Of a DNA stretch of 64,000 nt, positions 36,073 through 44,595 are shown piece by piece. The stretch is taken from positions 62,001 through 126,000 of the forward strand of contig JAYOEY010000003.1 of assembly GCA_038116945.1 (NCBI GenBank). Direction: 5' to 3'. Below the pieces are notes generated by a model that ran no database searches, was not told the origin of the DNA, and worked only from the letters and a program-made list of their open reading frames with translations. Origin of the DNA: JAYOEY01 sp038116945 (lineage in GTDB: Bacteria; Pseudomonadota; Alphaproteobacteria; MPNO01; UBA2964). Numbering within the stretch: position 1 is the first letter of the stretch; each line of letters opens with the position of its first letter. The position numbers and the translations under genes were made by a program.

Positions 36073-37059
36073 TCAGACCGCGATCTGCACCCGTTGCCCC
36101 GTTTCTGCGCTCCTCGTCATCGCCTCGAGGCAGGCAATCCCGTTGATCATCTCGGCGGTCGAGATCCGGTAGGTCGCCTTGCCGGCAACCGCCAGTGCGA
36201 ATTCCTCAAGCTCCGCCGCCATGGAATCCGAATGCGGGTATTCGTCGCACGGGAGTTCCAGCACCTCTTCCTCGCCGCCCCTGCGGCAGATCGTCAGATG
36301 CGCCTGGTCCCGCATCTCGGCCCAGCCTTCCGAACCGGCGACGCGGATGTGCCAGATCTTGCCCGTCGCCGCGAGCGTTGTGATGGTGCCCGTCATCCCG
36401 GCCGCGAACCGGACAAGCGCCGACGTCGTGTCGTCGATGTCGTAGCCGATGGCGCGGCGGATGCTGTAGCAATCGAGTTCGGCGATCGGGCCGCCGAGAT
36501 GGATCATGCAATCGAGCGCATGGATGCCGAGCGAGGTCATGCCGCCGGCCGGGCTGTCGTCTCGGGAATCGCGCCAGGTATCCGCCATGCGCCCCATGTC
36601 CGTGGACTGGTTGCCGTCGATATGCATCAGCGTGCCGAGTTCGCCGGCCTCGACGATCTCCTTCAGCTTCTCGGTGTTTTTCATGAACCGGCGGTTATGG
36701 CCCAGCGCGACGGTGACGCCGGCCTTCCGGCAAGCGTCCACGGCGCGCTCTGCGCTCGCGCGCGTCAGGGTGAAGGGCTTTTCGGTAAAGACATGCTTGC
36801 CCGCCGCCGCCGCCCGCACGATCTGGTCCTCGTGCTGGGTATGCGGCGTCGCCAGAACAACGGCGTCTATCGCCGGATCGTCCAGGATATCACCATAATC
36901 GTCCCGAAGGTCGATGCCGGCCTGGCGGCAGTAATCTTCCGCCTTCGCCTTCGTGCGGGTCACCCCGGCGGAAAAGCGAATGATGTCGCTTTTTCCCTGC
37001 ACCGAATCGACCAGAATCTGGCCCCAGCGTCCAACCCCGATAATGGCCGCGTTCAGCAT
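36073..37059 (-). CDS. Gfo/Idh/MocA-family oxidoreductase
   Basis: A 328-residue NAD(P)-dependent dehydrogenase. The Rossmann start is AAIIGVGRWGQ, and the catalytic lysine lies in FTEKPFTLT. A GGMTSLGIHALDCMIHLGGP segment in the C-terminal domain holds the catalytic Asp/His pair. Family members act on sugars, inositols, or the cis-diol of phthalate (Pht4). It is transcribed divergently from the VOC gene and ends 22 bases before the EamA start. Confidence 0.9.
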   Translation of the reverse strand: MLNAAIIGVGRWGQILVDSVQGKSDIIRFSAGVTRTKAKAEDYCRQAGIDLRDDYGDILDDPAIDAVVLATPHTQHEDQIVRAAAAGKHVFTEKPFTLTRASAERAVDACRKAGVTVALGHNRRFMKNTEKLKEIVEAGELGTLMHIDGNQSTDMGRMADTWRDSRDDSPAGGMTSLGIHALDCMIHLGGPIAELDCYSIRRAIGYDIDDTTSALVRFAAGMTGTITTLAATGKIWHIRVAGSEGWAEMRDQAHLTICRRGGEEEVLELPCDEYPHSDSMAAELEEFALAVAGKATYRISTAEMINGIACLEAMTRSAETGQRVQIAV

Positions 37060-37224
37060 GTCGTCCTCCTTCGATTTGCTGCGAATGAATGCCCGAGAAT
37101 GCCCGTCCTGTCACCCCGCTCACGAAAATGGTCCGCGCCATAGCGGACCCCGTTGCGCCGTCGCCCGTTCGGGCTCAAACTGGTGCGAAACAACCCGTAT
37201 GCGGTCTGCTCCAGGGAGGGTCCG

Positions 37225-38031
37225 ATGTTCTCTAAGCTCAATCATCTCGCCATCACCACCGACAACTACACGACGCTCGGCATGTTCTACCGCGCCTATT
37301 TCGACCTGACGGTGTCGGGTGTGACGGCCCGTGAACAGTCGGCGATTTCGGTCGGCGACGGCTATACCGGCATGACGCTCATTCCGCGCCGTGCAGGGCG
37401 CCGCGCCGGGATCGACCATTTCGGCATCGAGGTCGAGGATTTCGATCTCTGCTGCGCCCGCATCGCCGAGCGTTATCCCGATATCGAGGTGGTCAAGCGC
37501 CCGTCCAACCGCCCGTTCGCGAGCTTCAGCACGCATGATCCGGCCGGCAATTATTTCGATCTGTCGCAGGTCGGACACGACAACCGCGCCGAAGTCTACG
37601 ACATGGACGAATGGAAAGCGGAGACCACGATCTCCCATTTCGCGATCCGCGTGCGCGAGGCGGAGCGTGTGGCCTCTTTCTACGCCGACGTGTTCGAGCT
37701 GGAACCGAGGAACGATCCGGGAGAGGACGGCGGCTTCCGCTTTACCGACGGGCGCATGACCATGTCGATCCTGCCCTGGAAAATTTCCGACTTTAACGGC
37801 AGCGGCATCGAACAGCCGGCGATGGACCATATCGGCTTCAGGGTGCCGGACCTCGATGCGTTCGAGAAAAAGGTCGAGGAACTCAAGACCGTAAACCCGC
37901 ATATCGCCCCGCGCCCGATCGATTTCAACGCCGAAGGCAAAGCCAGGCTCGCCCTGCATCAGCGCTGTCCGTACGGCAGTTATCAGCTGGCCGACCCGGA
38001 CGGCAACCTGATCGACGTACACGCCGACTGA
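37225..38031 (+). CDS. VOC-superfamily protein with two glyoxalase-type domains
   Basis: A 268-residue protein with two betaalphabetabetabeta modules: LNHLAITTDNYTTLGMFYRAYFDL (1-120) and ISHFAIRVREAERVASFYADVFEL (about 135-265). Metal-ligand candidates are the His of LNHLAI and HFGIEVED in the first half, HFAIRV in the second, and the acidic NYFDLSQ. It may be an extradiol-type dioxygenase or a lyase. ATG 37225 follows AGGGAGGG. The 165-base region to the divergent Gfo/Idh gene should hold both promoters. The MFS gene follows after 15 bases. Confidence 0.82.
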   Translation: MFSKLNHLAITTDNYTTLGMFYRAYFDLTVSGVTAREQSAISVGDGYTGMTLIPRRAGRRAGIDHFGIEVEDFDLCCARIAERYPDIEVVKRPSNRPFASFSTHDPAGNYFDLSQVGHDNRAEVYDMDEWKAETTISHFAIRVREAERVASFYADVFELEPRNDPGEDGGFRFTDGRMTMSILPWKISDFNGSGIEQPAMDHIGFRVPDLDAFEKKVEELKTVNPHIAPRPIDFNAEGKARLALHQRCPYGSYQLADPDGNLIDVHAD

Positions 38032-38046
38032 CCGTCCGGAGCATTC

Positions 38047-39318
38047 ATGGCGAAAGAGCCCACCAACGGCGCCGGGTCCGCCGAGGCGCCGAAATCCTTT
38101 ATTGCGATGCGCCATCCGGCGGCGCGCATGTACCTGATCGGCGCGGCATTGGCGATGATGGCCGACAATATCGAGCACGTCATCAGCTACTGGATCCTGT
38201 ACGAGAAGTTCCAGTCGCCCATGCTGCAGGGCTTCGCGGTGTTTTCGCACTGGGTTCCGTTCCTGCTGTTTTCCTTCTGGGCCGGCGGTCTGGCCGACCG
38301 CTACGATCCGAGAAAACTGATTCAGATCGGCATGGTGCTGTTCATGCTGGTCTCGCTGGGCTGGGGCATCCTGTTCTGGCTCGACATCATGGAGGAATGG
38401 CACGCGGTCGTGCTGCTGAGCGTCCACGGTTTTGCGGGCGTCCTGTGGTCGCCGGCAGCCCAGCTGTTCATCCATTCCATCGTCGGCGGCGAACAGCTTC
38501 AGAGCGCCATCCGCACCATGGCGTCGTCCCGCACCCTTGGCATCCTGTTCGGCCCGGCGGTCGGCGGCGTCATGATGATCGCGTTCGGCCCGGCAGTCGG
38601 GATTCTGCTCAACGTCCTGTTTTACCTGCCGCTGGCGATCTGGCTGTTCTATGCGCCCGAAAACGCGGAGTCCGAAGAAAGGCCGGCGCGCCGCGGACTC
38701 GGCAGCTTCGCTGAGGTCATGCAGACCATCCGTGACCTGACCGGCAACCATGTCGTCCTGACGATGACGCTGCTGGCGGGGGTAACGTCGCTGATCGTCG
38801 GCAACGCGTTCCAGGCCCAGATGCCGAAATTCGCGCTCGATTTCGGCCACAAGGACGGCACCGTCCTGTATTCGATGCTGCTCGCCGCCAATGCCGCCGG
38901 GGCGCTGACAGCGGGAATCGTGCTCGAAAGCGGCGGGTTTCTTCGGGCGCGCGTCCGAACCTCCTTCATCCTTGCCGCGCTGTGGTGCGCCTCGCTCGGC
39001 GGTTTCGCCATCGCCGGCAATTACTGGATCGCCCTTCTGCTGCTGATGGCCGCAGGCTTCCTCAATCTCGCTTTCAGCTCGATGGCCCGTACGCTGGCCC
39101 AGCTCAACGCGCCGGCGAACATCCGTGGCCGCGCCATCGGGCTGTTCAACGTGTCCGACCTCGGACTCCGCAGTTTCAGCGGGATGATCATGGGCGGCGG
39201 CGGCGTGCTGATCGGCATTCATTCGACGCTGGCGGCGACCTGCATGATCCTGCTCGCGGTAATCGGTATCATATACGCCAGAATGCCGGGGGCGCGGGAC
39301 AACGCCGCCGCCGAATAA
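38047..39318 (+). CDS. MFS transporter
   Basis: A 423-residue membrane protein with about twelve transmembrane segments and the MFS loop FWAGGLADRYDPRKL after helix 2. The layout resembles the enterobactin-exporter-like MFS_3 group (efflux). It lies between the VOC and SDR genes on the same strand, with small gaps, so it may export or import a metabolite of that set. Confidence 0.88.
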   Translation: MAKEPTNGAGSAEAPKSFIAMRHPAARMYLIGAALAMMADNIEHVISYWILYEKFQSPMLQGFAVFSHWVPFLLFSFWAGGLADRYDPRKLIQIGMVLFMLVSLGWGILFWLDIMEEWHAVVLLSVHGFAGVLWSPAAQLFIHSIVGGEQLQSAIRTMASSRTLGILFGPAVGGVMMIAFGPAVGILLNVLFYLPLAIWLFYAPENAESEERPARRGLGSFAEVMQTIRDLTGNHVVLTMTLLAGVTSLIVGNAFQAQMPKFALDFGHKDGTVLYSMLLAANAAGALTAGIVLESGGFLRARVRTSFILAALWCASLGGFAIAGNYWIALLLLMAAGFLNLAFSSMARTLAQLNAPANIRGRAIGLFNVSDLGLRSFSGMIMGGGGVLIGIHSTLAATCMILLAVIGIIYARMPGARDNAAAE

Positions 39319-39340
39319 TCCGGACAGGGGAGATTTCATC

Positions 39341-40099
39341 ATGACCCGATTTGCCGACCAGGTCGCCATCGTCACCGGCGGCGCGCAGGGAATCGGCGCG
39401 GCCTATGCGCGCGCCTTCGCGGCCGAAGGCGCGAAAACCGTCATTGCCGACATTCTCGACGGAAGCGAACTTGCCGAGGAAATCAAGGCAACGGGTGGCG
39501 ACGCGATCGCGGTAACGGTCGACGTCACCGATTCATCTTCCGTCGCCGCAATGGTCGAAAATACGCTGGCCGCGTTCGGCCGGATCGACATCCTGGTCAA
39601 TAACGCCGCCCTGTTTGCCGCGCTGAAACATTCCCGGTTCGAGGATATTTCGGAAGAGGAATGGTCCCGCGTGATGGACGTCAACGTGCGCGGCGTCTGG
39701 CAGGTCTCGAAGGCGGTCGTCCCCGCGATGCGACAGCGCGGGGCCGGCAAGATCGTCAACATCGCCTCGACGACCGCGCTCAAGGGCACGCCGATGATGC
39801 TGCACTACACGGCGTCCAAGGGCGCGGTGATTGCGCTCACCCGCGCCATGGCGCGCGAGGTTGGCGACGACGGCATCTGCGTCAACGCTGTCGCCCCCGG
39901 CCTGACCATGAGCGAAGGCGTTCTGGAGACCGGCTACTGGTCGGACGAATGGATCGACCGCAACGTATCGTCCCGCATCATCAAGCGCCGCGCCCTGCCG
40001 GGCGACATCGTCGGCACCGTGCTGTTTCTTGCCTCGAGCGACGCGGATTTCATCACCGGCCAGACCATGGTGATCGACGGCGGCGCGGTACCGCATTGA
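39341..40099 (+). CDS. Short-chain dehydrogenase/reductase
   Basis: Classical SDR of 252 residues. The cofactor loop is TGGAQGIGAAYA, NNAALF is the second nucleotide motif (usually NNAG), and the catalytic Ser/Tyr/Lys are in NIASTTALKGTPMMLHYTASKGA. Asp in ADILDG after strand 2 suggests NAD(H) preference. The substrate is unknown. It converges on the BCCT transporter gene. Confidence 0.92.
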   Translation: MTRFADQVAIVTGGAQGIGAAYARAFAAEGAKTVIADILDGSELAEEIKATGGDAIAVTVDVTDSSSVAAMVENTLAAFGRIDILVNNAALFAALKHSRFEDISEEEWSRVMDVNVRGVWQVSKAVVPAMRQRGAGKIVNIASTTALKGTPMMLHYTASKGAVIALTRAMAREVGDDGICVNAVAPGLTMSEGVLETGYWSDEWIDRNVSSRIIKRRALPGDIVGTVLFLASSDADFITGQTMVIDGGAVPH

Positions 40100-40123
40100 T
40101 CCGCCCCCCGGACCTGTGTCGGG

Positions 40124-41644
40124 CTAGCCTTCCCTGAACCAGCGCAGCAGCGACAGGCAGACGAACAGCAGCACCACCGCGAAAGGCAGGCCGGTAACGA
40201 TCGCGGCCGTCTGAAGCGCGGCGAGCCCGCCGCCGACCAGCAGCGCGGCGGCGACCAGCCCTTCGGTCAGCGCCCAGAATATACGCTGCTGAACGGGCGG
40301 GTCGGGATCGCCGCCGGCCGCGATCATGTCGATCACCAGCGAACCGGAATCCGACGAGGTCACGAAGAACGTCACGATAACGATGGTGGCGAGCACGGTC
40401 GTGATCTCCGCGCCGGGAAGGGCCGCCAGCAACGCAAACAGGGCATTTTCGACGCCGTCCTTCAGCGCCGCGAGCATCGCCGCGCCGCCGGTCATTTCGA
40501 GGTGGAGCGCCGTACCGCCGAAAACGGTCAGCCAGAAAAACCCGATCAGGGTCGGGATGACCAGCACCGCGAGGGTAAATTCGCGCACCGTGCGGCCCCT
40601 GGAGATCCGCGCGATGAACATGGCGACGAACGGCGCCCAGGAAATCCACCAGGCGTAATAGAAAACGGTCCAGCCGTTCTGCCAGCGACCGCCTGTAAAG
40701 GTCTCGCCCCAGCTCGCCAGCCGGGCAAAATTCTGAACGTAATAGCCGACATTCTGGATAAAGCCGTTCAGGATATGAAGCGTAGGCCCGGCGATTATCA
40801 CGAAGAGCAGGATCGCCCCGGCCAGCGACATGTTGAGTTCGCTGAGAAACCTGATGCCGCGCTTGACGCCGGTCACGACGGAGATCGTCGCCATTGCGGT
40901 GATCCCCGCGATCAGCCACAGCTTGATGCCGAGCGACTGGCCGGTTCCCAGCGACGCGTCGAGGCCCGCATTCACCTGAGACACGCCAAGCCCGAGCGAC
41001 GTCGCGACCCCGAACAGGGTTGCGAGGATCGCGACGATATCGATCAGGTGCCCGATCCAGCCATTGATCCTGTCGCCCAGCAGTGGATGAAAGATCGAAC
41101 GGATCGACAGCGGCAGGCCCTTATTGAACCCGGCATAGGCGAGCCCCAGCCCGAGGACGGCGTAAATCGCCCATGGGTGCAGCCCCCAATGGAGAAAGGT
41201 AAGACCCATCGCCTCCTGCGCGGTGCGGAACTTCGCCGCGGGATCGAGCGGCGGCACCGGCGGGCTGGAAAAGTGATAGAGCGGCTCCGCGACCGACCAG
41301 AAGACAAGACCGATTCCCATCCCCGCGCTGAACAGCATGGCGATCCAGGAGACCGTCGAAAATTCGGGAACGGCGTCGTTGCCGCCGAGCCGGATGCGTC
41401 CGAACCGGCTGAAAGGGAGATAGACTGCAAAACCGAGCAGGACGTTCGCGGTCAGAACGAAAAACCAGCCCCAGCTCTGCGAAACCGCACCCTGAACCGC
41501 CTTGAACGCGGCGGCCGCATCTTCGCCGGCGGAGAGCGTCGCGCCGACAAAAAGCGCGATCAGCAGGACCGACGTCGCAAAAACCGGCACGCAGGCCCTT
41601 ATCCCCAGAAAGGGCGTTGCAAGGCCCGGCGCGCCGTCGTTCAT
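40124..41644 (-). CDS. BCCT-family glycine betaine/choline transporter
   Basis: A 506-residue secondary transporter with twelve transmembrane helices. The family signatures GMGIGLVFWSVAEPLYHF and WWISWAPFVAMFIARISRGRTVREF are present. BCCT carriers import betaine, choline or carnitine, driven by sodium or protons. The protein ends soon after the last helix (LRWFREG), so it lacks the long osmosensing C-terminal tail of BetP. Its ATG overlaps the stop of the dimethylglycine methyltransferase gene (ATGA). This coupling points to glycine betaine. Confidence 0.93.
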   Translation of the reverse strand: MNDGAPGLATPFLGIRACVPVFATSVLLIALFVGATLSAGEDAAAAFKAVQGAVSQSWGWFFVLTANVLLGFAVYLPFSRFGRIRLGGNDAVPEFSTVSWIAMLFSAGMGIGLVFWSVAEPLYHFSSPPVPPLDPAAKFRTAQEAMGLTFLHWGLHPWAIYAVLGLGLAYAGFNKGLPLSIRSIFHPLLGDRINGWIGHLIDIVAILATLFGVATSLGLGVSQVNAGLDASLGTGQSLGIKLWLIAGITAMATISVVTGVKRGIRFLSELNMSLAGAILLFVIIAGPTLHILNGFIQNVGYYVQNFARLASWGETFTGGRWQNGWTVFYYAWWISWAPFVAMFIARISRGRTVREFTLAVLVIPTLIGFFWLTVFGGTALHLEMTGGAAMLAALKDGVENALFALLAALPGAEITTVLATIVIVTFFVTSSDSGSLVIDMIAAGGDPDPPVQQRIFWALTEGLVAAALLVGGGLAALQTAAIVTGLPFAVVLLFVCLSLLRWFREG

Positions 41645-42480
41645 GTCGCCCGGCCGCGGAAATGCATGATGCCCCAGGACAGCCAGCCGTTATCCGCCCC
41701 GTCGACCCAGCGCTGAAGACCGGCCTGCATGTTGTCGACATACTCTTTCCCGGACTTCTCGACCGCCTCGTCGTAGTTCCTCAGGAGTTCTTCGCGAACC
41801 CGGAAGTAATGGTTGCGGAGCTGGTGGGTAAGGTCTTCGACGGAGACCTCTTCGACGCCGCGCGCGGCGAACTCCTCCCGGTAGAAGGAGAAAGACGCCA
41901 GCGTGGAGAGCTGTATCCGGTCGAGGATGGGCTGCAGCACGCCGTCGGGACAGTCGTCCGACTGCATCGGATCGGTGATGACGATCTGGCCGCCGGGTTT
42001 GAGGACGCGCTCGATCTCGTCGATCACGCGCGGCCTGTCGCCGCTGTGCAGGATCGCGTCCTGCGACCAGATCACGTCATAGGATGACTCGTCGTCCGGC
42101 ACGTTTTCGAAATCGCCGTGCACGACGCTGACCAGGCCGGAGAGGCCAGCCTCTTCCGTCAGCTTCCGGTTGAGGTCGTTCTGGGTTTCGCTGAGATTGA
42201 GGCAGCAGACATGGCAGCCATAGCGCTGTGCGAGATAGCGCCCCGATCCGCCGTAACCGGCGCCGAGATCGAGCACCCGCGCCGCCGCGGGCAGCCCTTC
42301 CAGACGGTCGGCCATGCGTTCGACGGTGCGGCGGCTGGCCGGTGCGATGGCCTCATCCGGCGGTTCGTAGATTCCGATATGGATATCTTCGCCGCCCCAG
42401 ATCGTCTTGTAGAACGCGTCCGCGGCCCTGCTGTCGTAATAGGTTTCGGCGCGGGCGACCGCTTCAGACCGCGTCGTCAT
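41641..42480 (-). CDS. Sarcosine/dimethylglycine N-methyltransferase
   Basis: A 279-residue SAM methyltransferase converting sarcosine and dimethylglycine to glycine betaine. FYKTIWGGEDIHIGIYE at the N-terminus is diagnostic for the SDMT family. Motif I is VLDLGAGYGGSGRYLA; VIWSQDAILHSGDR and VITDPMQSDD follow. It starts 17 bases inside the upstream glycine/sarcosine methyltransferase gene and is coupled to the transporter gene downstream. The pair gives betaine synthesis from glycine without choline. Confidence 0.93.
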   Translation of the reverse strand: MTTRSEAVARAETYYDSRAADAFYKTIWGGEDIHIGIYEPPDEAIAPASRRTVERMADRLEGLPAAARVLDLGAGYGGSGRYLAQRYGCHVCCLNLSETQNDLNRKLTEEAGLSGLVSVVHGDFENVPDDESSYDVIWSQDAILHSGDRPRVIDEIERVLKPGGQIVITDPMQSDDCPDGVLQPILDRIQLSTLASFSFYREEFAARGVEEVSVEDLTHQLRNHYFRVREELLRNYDEAVEKSGKEYVDNMQAGLQRWVDGADNGWLSWGIMHFRGRAT

Positions 42481-43276
42481 CGTACAGCTTCTCCGCCACG
42501 TGAATGAAAAAGTCGGGTTCGTCGTCCTTGAAGGATTCCTGGAAATCGCCGTAGGTCGTGATCTTCTGGAACCCGATTTCCCGCAGGAGCTTGCGCACGT
42601 ACTTCTGGCGCAGCGGGAACATGTTCAGATGGTACTCCGAGTTGTCGGGAAACGAATATTTGAAGCGCGCCAGCGCGTCGTCGACATATTCGGGCTCGGC
42701 GGTCACCTGGTCGCCGCAATAGTAATATTTGTGCTTGGTCGAAAACCCGTTATCGAGGATCGAATCGTAATTGCGCTGATCGATGATCAGGACCCCGTCA
42801 TATTTGAGCGCGGCATAGAATTCCGCGAGCGCTCGGCGGCGGTCGTGTTCGTCATGCAGATGGGTAAACGAGTTTCCGAGGCAGATGATCGCGTCGTACT
42901 TGCCGTGCACGTCCTTGTTGAGCCAGCGCCAGTCGGCATGGACCGTCTGCAGCATCAGGTCGCGGTCGCGCGCGTTTTCGAACGCCTTGGTCAGCATCTC
43001 CGCGTTGCCGTCGGCGCTGGTGACGTCGAACCCTGCATCGAGAAGCTGAACCGAGTGAAACCCGGTGCCGGTGGCGACATCGAGAATCTTCGATTTTCCG
43101 TGATCCTTGAGGATGTCGATGAAAAACCGGCCCTCGCTCGACGCCCGGGCATCCCAGTCGATCAGCTCGTCCCATTTCTCCACGAACGACTGGACGTACT
43201 CCTTCTGATAATGGTCGGTCTCCCTGACCTCTGTCGGCACATCCCCGAAATCCTGCTCCGTCACGGTCCGATTCAA
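42464..43276 (-). CDS. Glycine/sarcosine N-methyltransferase
   Basis: A 270-residue SAM methyltransferase that methylates glycine to sarcosine and dimethylglycine. Family features are YVQSFVEKWDELIDWDARA at the N-terminus, SAM motif I ILDVATGTGFHS, CLGNSFTHLHDEHDR and DQRNYDSIL. I prefer the TTG at 43276 because GGAGGG lies four bases before it. A GTG at 43264 and a TTG at 43330 are alternatives. It heads the betaine operon. The 388-base gap to the divergent crotonase gene holds its promoter, with an AT-richer stretch near 43360-43440, and no other gene I can support. Confidence 0.92.
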   Translation of the reverse strand: MNRTVTEQDFGDVPTEVRETDHYQKEYVQSFVEKWDELIDWDARASSEGRFFIDILKDHGKSKILDVATGTGFHSVQLLDAGFDVTSADGNAEMLTKAFENARDRDLMLQTVHADWRWLNKDVHGKYDAIICLGNSFTHLHDEHDRRRALAEFYAALKYDGVLIIDQRNYDSILDNGFSTKHKYYYCGDQVTAEPEYVDDALARFKYSFPDNSEYHLNMFPLRQKYVRKLLREIGFQKITTYGDFQESFKDDEPDFFIHVAEKLYDDDAV

Positions 43277-43664
43277 TTCGCCCTCCGTTCCTGTAACTGA
43301 ATTCCCGCCGGACTCGCCGACAGGACGCAACTCGCCCGTCGGGAAAGTCGCGAAACAACTCGATCTTCGATTTATATGGCGGCTAAGGTTCCGGGCAGTT
43401 CCCGAAACAACCGACGCGTTTTCGTTATTCTTATTGACCGCTAAAAGCAGCGAGGAATGATCCCCGACGCGCCGACCGCCTCTGACGACTGCGATCGCAC
43501 CGGAGTGCGCCGCATCGCGAAAGCGCTACACGGTAACAGGTCCGCCGCCGGCTGTACAACCGGCGAAAATGGCGAAAGCCGATTGCAGGTCCGCGTGCTG
43601 CAGGTTGACGCCCGAGGGGAGGCTCCGGATGATCGGGCCATCGCAACCCCGCAGGAGAGAAAAC

Positions 43665-44522
43665 ATGGCAAGGAAAGCGGCGGCCAGAAAAACCGCGCCC
43701 CGGAAACCCGGCAGGAAAAAGACGCCGCCGAAACATAAATTCATCAAGGTCCGCAAGAGCAAGGGGATCTGCGAAATCCAGTTCAACCGGCCGGACGTGC
43801 TGAACGCGCTCAATATCGAAATGGCGCAGGAAATCTGCGACGTGCTGGTCGAGGTGGAGATGGACCGCAAGATCATCGCCGTCATTCTGTACGGCAACGA
43901 GCGGGCCTTTTGCGCGGGCGCCGATCTGGGACGAATGGGTTCCGACCCGGCCGATCGCTACGATATCTACCGCGCGCGCTTCAACCACACGCCGAACCGG
44001 ACCCTCTACCGAGTCCTCTGCTTCTATACCAAGCCGGTGATCGCGGCGGTCGAGGGCTACTGCCTCGGCGGCGGGTTCGAAGTCGCCATGTGGGGCGATT
44101 TCATCGTCGCTGGCGAGAACGCGCAGTTCGGCCTGCCCGAAGTCACGAGATCGCTGATCCCGGGCGGCGGCGGCACCCAGAACCTGCCGCGCCTGATCGG
44201 CCCAGCGCTGGCCAAGGAGATGATCTGGACCGGACGGCGCCTCAAGGCCGCCGAGGCGAAGGAGTACCGCATCGTCAACCACGTGGTGCCCGCCGGCGAC
44301 GCGCTGAAGAAGGCGCGCGAGATCGTCGCCGAAATGGCAAAAAACGGTCCGCTCGGCATCATGATGTCCAAGCAGGCGATCAATCGCGGGCTCGACCAGA
44401 GCCGGTTCAACGGCTTCCTCAACGAAGGCGACCTCGCCCATCTGCTGGTGTTCTCGGAGGACCGCAACGAAGGAATCCAGGCTTTCCACGAACGGCGCCC
44501 CGCAACCTACAAGGGGCAGTAA
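43665..44522 (+). CDS. Enoyl-CoA hydratase/isomerase family protein
   Basis: Crotonase-fold protein of 285 residues. AFCAGADLGRMG forms the first oxyanion-hole region, and the second is AAVEGYCLGGGFEVAM. The catalytic Glu-type position lies in FGLPEVTRSLIPGGGGTQNLPRL. The first 34 residues are an unusual Lys/Arg-rich extension (MARKAAARKTAPRKPGRKK). AGGAGAG precedes the ATG at 43665. The UbiD gene follows after 73 bases on the same strand, so both may act on an aromatic or unsaturated acyl-CoA; the substrate is unknown. Confidence 0.88.
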   Translation: MARKAAARKTAPRKPGRKKTPPKHKFIKVRKSKGICEIQFNRPDVLNALNIEMAQEICDVLVEVEMDRKIIAVILYGNERAFCAGADLGRMGSDPADRYDIYRARFNHTPNRTLYRVLCFYTKPVIAAVEGYCLGGGFEVAMWGDFIVAGENAQFGLPEVTRSLIPGGGGTQNLPRLIGPALAKEMIWTGRRLKAAEAKEYRIVNHVVPAGDALKKAREIVAEMAKNGPLGIMMSKQAINRGLDQSRFNGFLNEGDLAHLLVFSEDRNEGIQAFHERRPATYKGQ

Positions 44523-44595
44523 ACGGACAACGTTGCTGGCGGAAATCGGCGCGTTGCGCTACAACGCGCCTTCAACCGGAGAGGAAGGAAAGACC

